The position numbers were made by a program, and so were the translations under genes. DNA of 64,000 bases, taken from Cheilinus undulatus (taxonomy: Eukaryota > Chordata > Actinopteri > Labriformes > Labridae). The notes beneath the pieces were generated by a model. The model did no database searches and was not told where the DNA came from. It was given only the letters and a program-made list of their open reading frames with translations. The DNA is taken from positions 36,681,000-36,744,999 of the forward strand of contig NC_054866.1 in assembly GCF_018320785.1 (NCBI RefSeq). The letters run 5' to 3'. Positions 40,020-52,494 of this stretch are shown in pieces (within the stretch, counting starts at the first letter, position 1; every line of letters starts with the position of its first letter).

Positions 40020-42110
40020 GTAGAAAACATCACTTTTTGGCATATTCTGATTTGTTTTCATTGTCAAACTCAAGAGCAATGACCTAAAATTATATCTGCA
40101 TCTGTAAATTTTTATCACGTTTATTTAAAGATAAAAAAAGACTTTTGTCGGTAGATTATTGTGCTGTAGTAATGACCTTGACTGGAAAGACGTGTTCTTT
40201 GATTAGAAAGTAAAGATTCAAGACTTGGAAGCAATCCAAAAGGAGAAAACAAGCAGGAAATTATATATCATTTTGTGTTGTCATAATTTGAAACCAAACT
40301 GGGATATATAGTACTTTTAAAAGTTATGGGGAAGGTCTTTTTATACAGAGACAACAGACATAGTCTTACCCTCCTCTGTGACAAGAGTCTGTGTATTATG
40401 ACAGGGCTTCTTTCTTTTTTTACAGATTGACCAACCTGTTTGGAAACGATGATGTCACTCACCCTCGAGGGTTAATATGAGCCCTCATTGTGCAGACTCA
40501 TTATCCATCACACAGGCAGACACACTCAAAATAACTCACAAAAACACACAGTCACTCATGTATAAAGAAACTCAGTGGGGCAGGAGGAAAACCCACACCC
40601 CTGTGCTCCCTTTATAACATACATGTATGCGGATGCACAAAAGGTGTCCTCTTACTCTGGAGATGAGGAACGCCATATCCTTTCAGTTTCAATGGGCCAT
40701 TTTGCCATCAGGGCTGAGTTATCACTGGAAAGATCCAAAGTGACAAAAGAGCAGTGGCTGCTGCTGTCCTGCATAAAGAAGCCAGGGAGAGGTGAACAAG
40801 GACAGGGAGCAACACCTTTGCATAGAGAAAATGGGAGAGAGGCTCTGGAGGTTATCCAGCCGTAAGAGATTTTAGAGGCAACCTCATTCAATCCTGCTCA
40901 ACACTGTCATGTATAATGCATGGGCTTAAGAGTTGGCGGTTCTGTTATAATCTTTCCTGTGCAGTCAATAGGATGAACTCCTGATAAGGACGTATAAATG
41001 CAGGGAAACAGAGCAGTGTCTGGGTTTCAGGTCATTGCAGTTTAGCTGTTAAGTGTATACTGATTAAGAGCAAACGAGCCGACCTTGACTAAAACACTCA
41101 CAACCTTCAACATGCCACATGCTTCTGATTTTAATCAACTCCTATATTTCTTTGTGCTTTTCTTTTATTTTTATATACTTTTCTTCAGCAGTCCATTTGC
41201 TGTTGCCATTGTATAGTTTTTTACCCTCAGGGTTGAGATGTTTTATAGGTCCCTTGAGGTTGTTGTCATCTCACCTGCAGAGCCTATTCTTTTTCTGTTC
41301 CCTATTTTCAGTATGTTGTGATTTAGATCAGAAAATAACCCAAGCCCCTCCTTCTGATAGTTTTATGACATTAATTGAATTATGCCAACATGGTGACAGA
41401 GTTCCCCACAGCATCTGCAACACCACATTATTTTGTCTGATGCTACATTTGGGTGCTGAGCTTAGTTCAGCCACAGTCCTCATCACACAGTCTGCATGTT
41501 TGATTGCAGTTCCCACTGCCTACTCCCTCTCCCCATATATCCCGATAGTCTCACAGGCTCTTACTGGCTCTGTGCAAAGAAAGCATTCAAAACAGCAAGG
41601 GTACAAGACTGTTTACCTTCTCAATCAATTTTTATCGTAGTGTTTTAATTGTTGTTAATAACATATTAAGTTGTAGTTTGTACAAATAGTGTTTCATGGC
41701 TTGTAATGTTGTTTATGGATGCAGTAAACATTTCCATGGTCACAGCCGGTGATGTAGTGGTGCATGCAGAAGTGGGTATACTCCTAATTTATACACTCTT
41801 TATTTAGAAGTAGGTATATGCTATGCAGACTAAAAAATAAGTGGTTATACTCCGTATACTTGCTTATACCCCGCACTACACCACTGGTTGCAGTGCTTCC
41901 ATCCAATCAGAGACAAGACTGTGATACTCTATGATTGTAGGTAGTGTAGGTGTCTTTTTTGTCCAAAGAATAAACAACAATTTTCTGAAAACAAGGTTGA
42001 TAATATAAGGACTTCTGACTTCCAAACATTTGTGACTGTCTCACACTCAGATAGTTAATAGGATGTCTACCTTGCATGGCTATAACATTATACAGTAACT
42101 GTATGCACCC
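40020..42110. other. Intergenic, no gene recognised
   Basis: An open frame of 173 codons on the plus strand at 41,119-41,640 is hydrophobic but matches no family I know and lacks supporting features. Nothing else stands out. Confidence 0.5.
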
Positions 42111-42119
42111 TCTTGTATA

Positions 42120-42861
42120 ATTTACCCTATCATTAATCTTAGAAATCATTGTAAGGTATAAAAGATGATTGAATCAATATTCACCCCTTTTGAAGTGACT
42201 GGCAGAGGTCCAGCCAATTGGTGCTATTAGTCTCACTATTAGAGAAATGGGGATCACCTGAGAGCAGTGAATGTGTCTCAAGGGACGGTATAATAAAGAC
42301 ACCTGTGTCTGCAAGGTCCAGTCACTGGTTAATCGGTATTCCTGGCTACCATTACACCATGAAGGCAAAAGAACACTCCACGCAACTCAGAGAAAAGTCA
42401 GGGGATGGATACCAAAACATTTCCAAGGAACTGAACATCTCCTTGCGTTAAGTTAAACCCATCATTAAGAAATAGAAGGAATATGGCACATGTGTAAATT
42501 TACCTATATCAGGCCATCCTCACAAACTGAGTGATCATGCAAGAAGGAGACTAGTGAGAGAGGCCACCAAGTCACCTGTGATTATATGGAGTTACAAGCT
42601 TCAGTGCTGTGATTGCAGCCAAAGGTGACTCTACTAAATACTGTCTTGAAAGGGAGGGGGGGTATTTATGTATTCACTTATTTACATGTCTTTATTTAAT
42701 TTACACTATTTTGTAGAAATCTATTTTACATTGACATTAAGGAGGGTTTTTTTGTAATTTTTATGTCAAAAAAGCCAATTTATATATTGACCATAATTCA
42801 TATATAAACTCAATAAAGGGTAAAACATCCAAGGGGATAAATGCTTTTTTAATAGGCACTG
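42120..42861 (+). pseudogene. Tc1-like element, internally deleted
   Basis: Same subfamily as 6,988-8,258. The N-terminus reads IPGYHYTMKAKEHSTQLREK at about 42,330-42,390, then the sequence jumps to the 3' non-coding end (GTGCTGTGATTGCAGCCAAA) and finishes AATAGGCACTG then TA. Confidence 0.8.
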
Positions 42862-42864
42862 TAG

Positions 42865-43480
42865 CTATTAATCAAATCTGCTATGAAGAAAATAAATGAG
42901 ATTTTTACTTCTGAAACCACACTGTTGACTTCTCCAAAAGCATACAAGCCAAAAAAAGGCCTAATTTTGTTACAGCAGTAAAATTTTAAAACCAAGCAGC
43001 AACCTCAGATGTTGAAAAATGAAGCCAATGCAGAATTGCAAAGAACTGCAGTTCCTAGAGACTGGCTCAGAAAGCCCCAGAGTCCCATTAACGCCTGTGT
43101 TAAAATGCTCATTTAGACTGCAGAAATTAACAATTTACAGCCTGGTTCAAAAACAGTTTTGGTCTGAGTAGCTCATCTCTTAATTGGTGTAAACTACATG
43201 GAGGGATTAAATGTTTTAAAACTTCTGTCTGGATGGTGTTAATTATAAGAGTTATGCTTAGTTAATTAGGGTTGATGTATGTGTGTTGATAAGAGACCAA
43301 AGATCTCACAAAATGTTCTGAAGTGGGATGTTCCTTTCTACATCAGTACATCAATACATCTTGCAGTTATTACAATGGTTATGACAAATGTCATATTCAT
43401 GATGGCACTATAAGCAGTGTTGTAGTGCAGGGTACAAGCAGGTAAACAGAGAACACCACCTTATATTTTCCTCTCCATAG
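42865..43480. other. Intergenic, nothing recognised
   Basis: No gene, repeat end or RNA gene can be identified. Confidence 0.5.
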
Positions 43481-43482
43481 AG

Positions 43483-44070
43483 CAGTCATAATCAACTGGA
43501 TGCTTCCCATTGACCCCCAAAGGATTATCAAATTCAGAAATCTTGAGAGGGCAAAAATAAAGCATGTTAAACTTTTTTTTCTTGAAGCCTAAAAAAAAAA
43601 AAAAACTTCAATCTAGTGGCTTATCAGACAAGAAGCACACAAGTATTTCTGTAATTTGGCATGGTAACCACAGACTTATTATTGTTATCTTGATTAAAGT
43701 TTCAGTTTTTTGCAAAGATTTTCCACCTAAGGCTCTTTGAGAGTGCAATTTCCCTTCTCTGAGAATCTTCATAGATCTGTTTCCTGCATATGTTTTTGGC
43801 CAATCACAACACAGCATATTAGCATCAAACTCACTGATAGACATCAAGAGGGCTCCAGAAATATGTAGCAAAATTTCTCAATTGCCCCCTTGTGGCTGGC
43901 TGCAGTAAAGGTGATAGGGACTGATTTTGGAAGGAAATCATACATTTACAAGAATATTACAATTAGATAAAAAAATTTTGGTTTTATTTCAGTTTATTTC
44001 AATATCTGCCCCCCACAGCATGAGTCAAGAAAAAGCTGGCCCTTGTGAAAATGAAGTTGATGACCCCTGC
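43483..44070. mobile_element. hAT-type remnant
   Basis: The left end GCAGTCATAATCAACTGG and right end GAAGTTGATGACCCCTGC are approximate inverted complements of the hAT-Charlie kind. The interior is non-coding. Confidence 0.5.
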
Positions 44071-44074
44071 TATA

Positions 44075-44870
44075 GAGTATACTTCGACTATGACTTCTAA
44101 ATGCTCTCTGTTCATCTTTCAGTTGCATGCTGCATTTTTTCCTAGGATGGGGAAGGCATGCCCAGCATACTCTCCTTCTAACTTCAGATGCAGATGGGGG
44201 TCATATTTTTCAGTTCTTTGGGATATGTAGTGACATTTAAGTTGAGCTGACAGTGGTAGTTTCTATCAGATGTCTTCCCTCATCCTGATTTCATAATGAT
44301 CCATCTTGAAGTCAACTGCAGAAGTTCAGAGTAATTGCTAAAATAGAAAGGCTTATTTTTAGGTGTACTTATTAAAAGTACAGTTGTATTTTGCTGGATG
44401 GGCCACTAAGAATATGTGGGGCATAAGTTAAGAGTACACCACCTCTAAAAACACCACCACAACTCTGACCTTAAGAATCCTAAGGGGCTCATTTGATCAG
44501 GATTTATCCCCTAAGGACAAAGGTTAGGCACCATTGCTCGAAGAGTCATGAATGCCTTAGAGCTCATGATGACTGAGGTGTTTTATTCTCTATTAAAAAA
44601 GGAAGTTGGAACAACATCAGAGTTATGCAGCTAGCCAGAGCAGCTACATAACTCAAACCTTTTTATTTCCAAATAGCTTTCAATTTATTAAGTGGTCGAA
44701 AATACTTTCATATATTTTTAAAGAATGCAATATGCTCTTATGAAATTATTGAGTAAGAAATGTCTCCCAAAATTCCTATTTTCTTGATGAATTGTAAGGC
44801 TGTGCAATTGACCACAGTTTGATTCATCCTGTAACAAGCATACACAATAGACACAGCAAAATTCTAAGTT
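44075..44870. other. Intergenic, nothing recognised
   Basis: No gene or repeat identified before the dinucleotide repeat. Confidence 0.5.
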
Positions 44871-44873
44871 TAT

Positions 44874-44876
<3 letters not shown>

Positions 44877-44952
<76 letters not shown>
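44877..44952. repeat. Compound (CA)n(TA)n microsatellite
   Basis: About 12 CA units pass directly into about 26 TA units. Such compound arrays are highly length-variable. Confidence 0.95.
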
Positions 44953-44955
<3 letters not shown>

Positions 44956-45309
44956 GTAAAAAGGCATATTGCCTACAACTTTTGATCATTATGGCCACTC
45001 ATCTTGTATATTTTTGTTTTTCAAATCAGTATTAAAGGGGATATATTATACAAAAATCCCTTTTCCAGGTTTTTCTAACAAAAATGTGTGCCCCTGGCCT
45101 GTCCACAATCCCCTCAAGTACCAGAAAAATCCATTCCCTCCTCCCCTCTCTTGTTCCACCTTTCAAAAAATGTGTGCTGAAAGAAGCCGTTCTCACATTT
45201 TCCGCTCATGACCTCATGAGGGGGCTGCACGGCTATGCAGGGGTGAGCACTGTTGCCCTGGTTCACTTCCCGGTCAGGGCCTTTCTGTGCAAGAGGATCT
45301 GGCTGCAGA

Positions 45310-45890
45310 CCTCGACAAAACCTCTATGCTGGGTCGTTCAGCCGGAGACCTCTATGCTGGGGCAGACCTCAGCGTAGAGGAAATGTGAAATCTATGCCCC
45401 AGCATACGGGTCTATACTGGGCGGTGCAGTAGCAGACCCCGACCCCTACGCTGGAGTTACGCCCCAGCATATGGGTCTACGCTGGGCCGTGCAGTAGCAG
45501 ACCCCAACCCCTATGCTGGGGCATAGGGGTCTACGCTATTAAAACCCGATTGGTTTGGTTCAGGCATTTAAACACAAGTGGTTAGATTTAGGGTAAGCCA
45601 GTGGGCAAGCAGCTAGAGAAGAAAAATAATCACGGGTAATATACGTCACACCCCAGCGTAAAGGTCCATGGCACGGGCGATATACGTCACGCCCCAGCGT
45701 AGAGGTCTGCGGGCTCAGGCAATGTATGTCACACCCCAGCTTAGAGGTCCACGGCACGGGCAATATACGTCACGCCCCAGCGTAGAGGTCCCCGGGCTCA
45801 GGCAATGTATGTCACGCCCCAGCATAGAGGTCCGCCCCAGCGTGCAGGTCTGCAGCTGAACGCTCCAGCATAGAGGTTTGCTCGAGGTTT
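45310..45890. repeat. GC-rich 42-bp tandem array with inverted half
   Basis: On the right half, CCAGCGTAGAGGTC recurs at about 45,653, 45,694, 45,736, 45,777 and 45,819. This is a 42-bp period with two alternating spacer types, so the higher-order unit is 84 bp. The left half (45,320-45,540) carries the complement, for example CCTCTATGCTGGGG and GTCTACGCTGGG. The whole block is therefore a large imperfect palindrome. Confidence 0.75.
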
Positions 45891-45899
45891 GCAGCCAGA

Positions 45900-46195
45900 T
45901 GCCTCTCTTTCTGTGTGGAGTTTGCATGTTCTCCCCGTGCACCAGTGGGTCCTCTCCGGGTACTCTGACTTCCTCCCCAGCACCAAAAACATGCTCATTA
46001 GGTTAATTGGTGATTTTAAATTGGCTGTAGGTGTGAATATGAGCGTGCCTGGTTGTCCGTCTCTATATGTCAGCCCTGTGACTGAGTGACGACTAGGCCA
46101 GGGTGTACCCCCCTCTACCCCAGTGACAGCTGGGATAGGCTTCAGCCCCCCATGACCCCAAATGGGATAAGCGGTGTAGAAAATGGATGAATGGA
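45900..46195 (+). mobile_element. LINE 3' tail (L2-like), copy 1
   Basis: Contains TGGAGTTTGCATGTTCTCCC, TTAGGTTAATTGGTGATTTT, then GCTGGGATAGGCTTCAGCCC and a GGATGAATGG end. This is the very common fish LINE-tail consensus. A second copy is at 54,288-54,640. The clade is from memory. Confidence 0.7.
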
Positions 46196-46295
46196 CCTCA
46201 TGAGGGGATATAGTACCGCCCCCAGATTCGGTTGGCCCACCCCGCTTTGAAGAAAGTTCCACCCTCCTCTCCTGATCTTCCTTTCAACTACCACC

Positions 46296-46375
46296 TGACA
46301 TACTTGATAGCTCAGTGGGTTACCCTGCTGACTTTGGTCTGGAAGATTTATGGTTCAAATCCCAGTCAGGTCCTT
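46296..46375 (+). mobile_element. tRNA-like SINE body
   Basis: A-box TAGCTCAGTGGGT and B-box GGTTCAAATCCC occur at the right spacing for an RNA polymerase III promoter. The acceptor stem does not close well, so this is a SINE head or tRNA pseudogene rather than a tRNA gene. Confidence 0.55.
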
Positions 46376-46786
46376 AACTTTGAATAAAAGCATCTATAAC
46401 ATTGTAACATCAGGAGTGTCACATCCATTTCCTGAGAGGGGTGTGGCCAGGGGCGGAGTCAGACAGATCAGAAACATTTAAAGCCACAGACTCAGAAATT
46501 GCTCATTCTGAGAAGGGCTGAAACAGAGGGTTTTTTAGACATGCAAAAATCTAATACTGGAGTGTTTTTCAGCAACAAACTTCACAGGCATGTTTTGGGG
46601 ACCTCTGAGACCAATATAAACTTGTCTTAAAGGGGTAAAATATGTCCCCTTTAAGGTTAAGGTTTATGGGTTTTAGCATTCTCTTTTTGCAAAAACAAAG
46701 ATATAATGGCGGACCAATCAACTAGTGCATGAAGCATTAAAAATATGTTTAGTCAGTTTGCAAAGAAGATCAGCGTTTGTCTGAAG

Positions 46787-47230
46787 CAGTGTTTTTCAAC
46801 CTTTTTGCTGTCAAGACACCCTTCAAAAATCTGAAAAATTTCAAGTCGCCCCATTCACAATGTCTACATTACTGCCAATGGACTCACGTAGTAATATAAC
46901 TAACAAGATTCATTTATAAAGCACTCTCCGAAAACAAATTAATAGCCTTTATCATGGTGCAGATGGTGCACCCCATGTACTCAGGTGACACTGGTTCAAG
47001 TCCAGCCCATGGCTCCTTTACAGCGTGTCTCTCGTCCCTATTTCCAACTCTATCTACTGTCCTCCTCTCCAGATAAAGGCATAAAAAGCCCCAAAATATA
47101 CCTTAAAAAACGCAAACTTCAACACCGTTTCCACTCAGCAACTTTGATGATATTATTCAGCGAATAAACTACATCCTCGTGGTTATTCTTGGTTGAATTT
47201 AAAGATGGCCCCTGGTTGAGAAAGGCTGGT
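46787..47230. mobile_element. hAT-type element containing a SINE
   Basis: Starts CAGTGTTTTTCAACCTTTTT and ends GGTTGAGAAAGGCTGG, degraded hAT termini. The SINE at 46,950-47,105 is inserted inside. Confidence 0.6.
46950..47105 (+). mobile_element. tRNA-derived SINE
   Basis: A tRNA-like head with B-box GGTTCAAGTCC is followed by GGCTCCTTTACAGCGTGTCT, a CT-rich body and AAAGGCATAAAAAGCCCC. It matches the minus-strand copy at 32,566-32,752. Confidence 0.7.
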
Positions 47231-47234
47231 CTAA

Positions 47235-49525
47235 AGAATATCACTATATTTTGTATCAGAAGTACACTCTGATGTTTAGCACATCTGCAACGTGTTTGGA
47301 TTCAACACCTACACAGTCAGTGTCTCCGGACTCTTTCATTGTTTCCTGTATTCACCAGACCACGACTGGCTTTAATTGTTGCGCATTCTCACTTATTAAC
47401 AGATTTCCTGTCTCTGTACATACGTAAAGCTAGATGGGGGAAGAAAGAGAGGAAGAGGAGCATCATTTGGACAGCAAAGACCGTTTAGATGTGTGTATTC
47501 ACACGCTCACGTCTCCTTCACGAACTCTGCATTATTCTGAGCCATTTAGAGTTTTGTGTCATGCCCTGTTTTTAATCTCTCCATCTGTATTTCTGATTCC
47601 TCAGGGAACCCCGTGCATTCAGGGGCCACGGAAGGATGAGTCCTGGGGCATGGCGTGGGCGTCTGGTAGGAGGGACGTGACTGAAGGCCATACAGTCTAG
47701 CCACCTCCTTTATGAGTGACTCAGCGCAGTAGTGCGGAGGAAGGGGGTCAAAAATCCCCTTGGCCTCCGCCTCTGCTTGAAACACGTGGGAATGGGAAAA
47801 GACTATCCTATATTTAACCTCCAGGTGTCTGTCTGGTTTGTATTTATATGTAAGACTGCTTGTGTGTGAGTCTCACAAACTGAGTCATCAGCAGCTGGGT
47901 GTAGTCGATGGGTTATCTTATAGGGGAAAATGAGGTCGCCCATGGTCATCAGGGTTGGTTTGGGGCTGTTAGTAATGTAGGAAAAGCTTTGTCTGCCCCC
48001 CTAGACTCACCTCCCGCTGATGAGAACTTTTCCCCATTAAATCTGTCTGAGCTGCAAGCGTACTTTAGATTTGTATGAAATAAGTCTAAGGAAAAGTTAA
48101 AAATAACTGTTAATACTCACATTAAAATCTTACTGCTTCCTTGCTGTCACATTTGTAGTGTTGCATCATGTACTCTAGGAAAAAAAACAGAGCAAAAGTG
48201 GATTGAATAAGTTTTTTGTTTTTTGCAATTTCAAGGCACAGTGCTCACAAAAGGTAAAATGACAGTGATTGATATACCTACCTGTAAGTATATAAATCAT
48301 TCCTGGCAACAAGATGTTTCTATTTGAGCAGAAAGCATCGATGCTGAGTCAAATCACTTAGTGCAGTGTATTAAGATCATTATAAGGGCATCTTTATATG
48401 GGTTATTCAGCACAGCTCAGCAAAACCTTCTCATCTCATCAGACTTATTAAGAGCACTGAGACTGAAAAAGGTCTTAACCCCTCTTTCTCTTCTTGTAAG
48501 GACTTTTGAGCTCTCAAAGCCCCGTTTTCTCCTCAAAGGAAGCCGGGATTCGGATTCTTCTCTGAGCCAAGAAACACACAACACTGGTGGAGAAAGCCAC
48601 ATAAAGTAAGAGGTGCACACTCTTTCTGAACATGTAAGTGACCACATCCAGGTGCTAGTCCAGCCAGTTTCTGGGGAGTTTATACAAAGTTTGAAATGAA
48701 GGCCTGTCCTGTGACCTGTGCCACATGTCCATCTCACTTAACCGCATGTCGTCCTGTGACGCAAGCAAGAGAAAGCATGTTAGAAACACTCACATAAACT
48801 CGCTAAAACATAAATAAAGTCGCCCTAAACTCTCAGAGCACAGAGCCCCGTACGCTTAAAGACCTCTGAGCCAACAGAGTGATAAGATTAGAGGAAGTAC
48901 GTGGGTGTGAAATAGCTGTGGTGTGGGACTTTCTCGATTCACACAATCTACACTGACTGCAGGCCCTGCTTTTTATTAGAGTCCAAGCTGATGGGAATAC
49001 CCACACACCCGTATCCTGCAAATTTGGTCTGAGAAGTGAGCAGATGCAATACAAGCACTAATGTTACAACCAAAGCATATGCATTCATCCTCTATGGCAG
49101 GCCTGTTTCAACCAACTTTTAAAGGTGACTGATTTGGAAAAAAGTTACATATTTGAAGTCAGACCATGGAATCTAAATGTCTCAATGCAAGTTGTTTAAT
49201 CAACAAAGGGAACAAATATGCTGTTTTAATAAACAAAAGTGCAACTCACACGAACAAAAAAGACCTGAAAATTTGGAAGACTCTGGGGGATTATTCCTTT
49301 TAGCCCCTTGGTTAAATTTCCACAAGTCGATGTTTGAATGCATCTGTATATTCTGGAAAATTCCCTGTGAGCAAGTGAGAATAGATGATGGCATTTATGT
49401 TCTTAAATCAATGGGGATGAGCATCAAAATCTGGTACCAACATGTCCGACACCTATCGTACCAAATTATAACACAGATTTTAGGGCTTCCTTTTGGTACT
49501 CCCTGAAATACATCCCTCAAAAATG
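47235..49525. other. Intergenic, no gene recognised
   Basis: Largely repeat-free with several open frames under 110 codons; none resembles a family I know and none shows codon or splice support. Confidence 0.45.
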
Positions 49526-49527
49526 TA

Positions 49528-49800
49528 TGGGCGTGGCAAAGAGAAAGCCACTGTTGAAGAAAACTGAGATTAAATCTCAAGTAGTTGTGAAAAGGCATGT
49601 GGAAGACTCCATGGTCAGGTGGATGAAAGTTCTTTGGTCTGATGAGACCAAAATAGTGCTTTTTGGCCATCAGACAAGACGCTATGTTTGACTGACCCCA
49701 AACACTGCACATCACCAGTAACACTATCTCCACTCTGAGACAGGATGGTGGCATCATCATGCAGTGGGTAAGCTTCTCAGCAGCAGACCCTGGAAGGCTT
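49528..49800 (+). pseudogene. Tc1-like transposase fragment
   Basis: Reads GGCAAAGAGAAAGCCACTGT through WSDETK-type text (about 49,635) and the GRRYV region to a GGxIMQW motif near 49,750. Only the catalytic core region is left, with stops. It is the same subfamily as 6,988-8,258. Confidence 0.75.
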
Positions 49801-49804
49801 ATAC

Positions 49805-52055
49805 TCTTACCTCAGACATAACTCTTTAAAGATTTGTTTTAGATGCATTTATTTGATAAGTGATGAGTGGGAGCATGCAGGCGAATACTGGGGTGGTGGT
49901 GGGACTGAAAGCAAGAGCAGAGCAGACGAATGTCAAATGTGAAATCAGTGTGACTCAAGCTGCCTGCCTATTTGAGGTGTCCATGCACCAAAACACTTAA
50001 TAATACCTATTTTTTGTGCAATTTTACAGTTCTATATCCCCTCAGCCTCAACATCCCAGGCTTAACCTTTAAATAAATATGCCCTCTGTTCTTAACAAGA
50101 AATATTAAACTCTTACAAACAAGCCAGTAGGCTAAGTTATGGTCAGACAGGGATTAAAGAGCAAATTAATACATTAACTATTAATAGCCTGTAATTGAAT
50201 TCCTGCATTAACATTGTGAGAGGCAACATTGAAGCCATAAGAAGACATGCATCCATACATTTTATAACACCCTTGTTTTTGCGTGACAAAAACTAAACTG
50301 CTGTTGTTTTCTGGAGCGCTTGACTTATTTTAAATTATTGTCCCTAAAAAACCAACACTGGTTTTCCATAACAGGATCATTTCTCAAGCTCTTGAGAAAA
50401 CAGCTGAGATCAACCCTTTACTGTGAGAGAACCAGGCTTGTTATCCTAGGACAATGAAATAGAGAAGTCAAAATCTTCAAATTCTGGAAATTGAGATAAT
50501 TAAATGTATTGGTGCATGTCTGCTCAGGCCTTCCAAAACATTGCACATTATTTCACGTTTCTTATTTTTGAAATAATGATGAAATAGCTGGCTTGAGGCT
50601 GCAGAGTGCCAGATTTGAACAGATCTGCTCCATATATCTCCACACAGCTCTACTCTTGCACCCACACAGAGATCCCTTATGTAATATGTATGTAAAGAAA
50701 AACCACTGTGATGCTATGTGCTTAATTATATATCATAACAGTGTATGACATCATGCAAAGACCTGATTGTTTCCTTAAATATCGCAAGTAAAGAAGCCAA
50801 TACTGGACTCGGTCTCTGTGCAGTAACCCTGAGGTTATGACTTCTGCTCTGGTGCAAACAAAGCCAAATCCCAGAGCCATCAGTCGCTCCATTAACAAAG
50901 CCTGCAAACCTGACAAAGCGTTCTTTGTTTCATAATTAATGCAAACATGATAACCGTGACATTGACGGTCGGGCGGTCCGTACATCAACCTTCTGACACA
51001 TGAAAATGAACGCTGCCATTCATCACTGCGCAGGCCTAATGGAGCCCATAAGACTGAATTATTAAGCACAACACAAGAGACCTTTTGTGCCAGATTAATG
51101 GAGGCATGGAGCGCAGCACATTTATTACAGTGATATAGTGCAGTTGGTGTGTTATTAGCTTGTTAGCCATACAGAAGGCTGCGACTTTAAACTACTGTGC
51201 CAGTTAATGCAACCGGAGGAAAGTTGCTTGTGTTAACAGTTTTGTTGTGTACCCTTTCTTGTCTAATGTTTAGGTTCTTCCTCTGTGAGCATCAAGGACT
51301 CACTCACACTTCCTATGGCATCTTTCAGAGCACAGAAACTCTGTGTATATACAAAAGCTGTTTCAGAAAATAGAAGAATCCTTGTCCTTCTTCTGTTTCC
51401 TTTGGGAAGTATTTGGTCAACAATTAGTTTGATGCATTTGCTAAAAGCTCCTTCTAGATGGACCAAGAACAAGAAAAGGGAGAGGAAAAAGAGATAACGA
51501 GAGTTTATTCGATCAATCTTATACTCACATAAAGAACAGCACTTTGTGGTGGATTTCAGGGAAGGAGGGGTGGGGGGACAGGATGTGGTGGGCTGGAAAC
51601 AGACCTGAGGAAGAGAAACAGGACTAACAACAAGGAAAGGAAGGGGTTGTAAATAAAAAATATTGTTATTGACTTATCAAAGAACAACAGTTTCATTAAT
51701 TACAGAATTAACCTATGTAGTGCTCTTGTCGTGTAAAAATGTAGCTCTGCAAAACTCTGCCTAAACATCTGTAATATATAACATTGTTAAATTGCCAGTT
51801 TCCAATTCCATCATATTTTTTGGGAAAGCATGGTGACTGAAATCAGGCTTATAAATGATGAAGTTGCAGCTGATAAATACTGAGCAGCAGTGGCTTTTAC
51901 TGCAATTAGAGAAACGCAAAAAGAGAGAAAACATCATAGAAAGTGCACAGCCGAATGGTGGCAATAATGGAAATATAGTAAAAGCAGTAAATATGATGCA
52001 TGTATGAATCACAGGGCTTGCGATCTGCATTGTTTGGATGCATGGTTACAGTTCT
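49805..52055. other. Intergenic, possible conserved non-coding DNA
   Basis: No gene. At about 50,880-51,070 lies a complex, repeat-free stretch with TTTCATAATTAATGCAAACA, which looks like non-coding regulatory DNA. This is an impression only. Confidence 0.35.
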
Positions 52056-52059
52056 GAGG

Positions 52060-52489
52060 AGGGGGAGCAGGTCAGGCTGTGTCCATAGGCTTATACGTTG
52101 ATAGCCCTTTTCAAGTTCAGCCACAAACTGTTGGATTAAGGGCTGTGCTTCAACTTGGTCACTCCAGAGCATTGACCTTGCTGTCTTTAGAGCATTTCTG
52201 TGTAGCTTTCGCTTCATGCCTCGCTGGAAAAAAGTGCCACGTTCATTTCACCCTACCTTGAATCAGGTCAGTCACTTTAAAGGGAGTGAATGTTTATGCG
52301 ATCACTCATTTAACTTTACATATTTTTATTTAATTGACATTACTTTGTAGAAATCTGTTTTCATGTTAACATTGACGAGGTTTTTGGATTATTTGTTCAA
52401 AAAAGCCAAATTGTGATGACCATGATTGATTTATAAAATCAGTAAAAGGGTAAAACATCCAAGGAGGTGAACACTTTTTATAGGCATTG
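52060..52489. mobile_element. Rearranged Tc1-like copy with an inverted internal segment
   Basis: The first half (52,067-52,225) reads as transposase only on the minus strand. The second half (52,285-52,489) is the plus-strand 3' end, finishing ACACTTTTTATAGGCATTG. The two halves are head to head. Confidence 0.65.
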
Positions 52490-52494
52490 TATAT

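Larger units (their letters stand above)
45036..46650. mobile_element. TTAA-flanked element carrying nested repeats
   Basis: TTAA lies at 45,032-45,035 and 46,651-46,654. The termini AGGGGATATATTATAC and GTAAAATATGTCCCCT are inverted complements. Inside are an inverted/tandem GC-rich array (45,310-45,890), a LINE 3' tail (45,900-46,195) and a tRNA-like SINE body (46,296-46,375). There is no transposase ORF. Confidence 0.7.

Noticed and set aside
41119..41640. 173-codon hydrophobic plus-strand ORF
   Set aside because: No family resemblance, no promoter or splice support, and the composition fits chance in T-rich DNA.
46296..46375. Functional tRNA gene
   Set aside because: The A and B boxes are present but the acceptor and anticodon stems do not pair well, and it lies inside a transposon.
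47434..47700. 88-codon plus-strand ORF in a repeat-free stretch
   Set aside because: No recognisable motif; the overlapping minus-strand frames are equally open.
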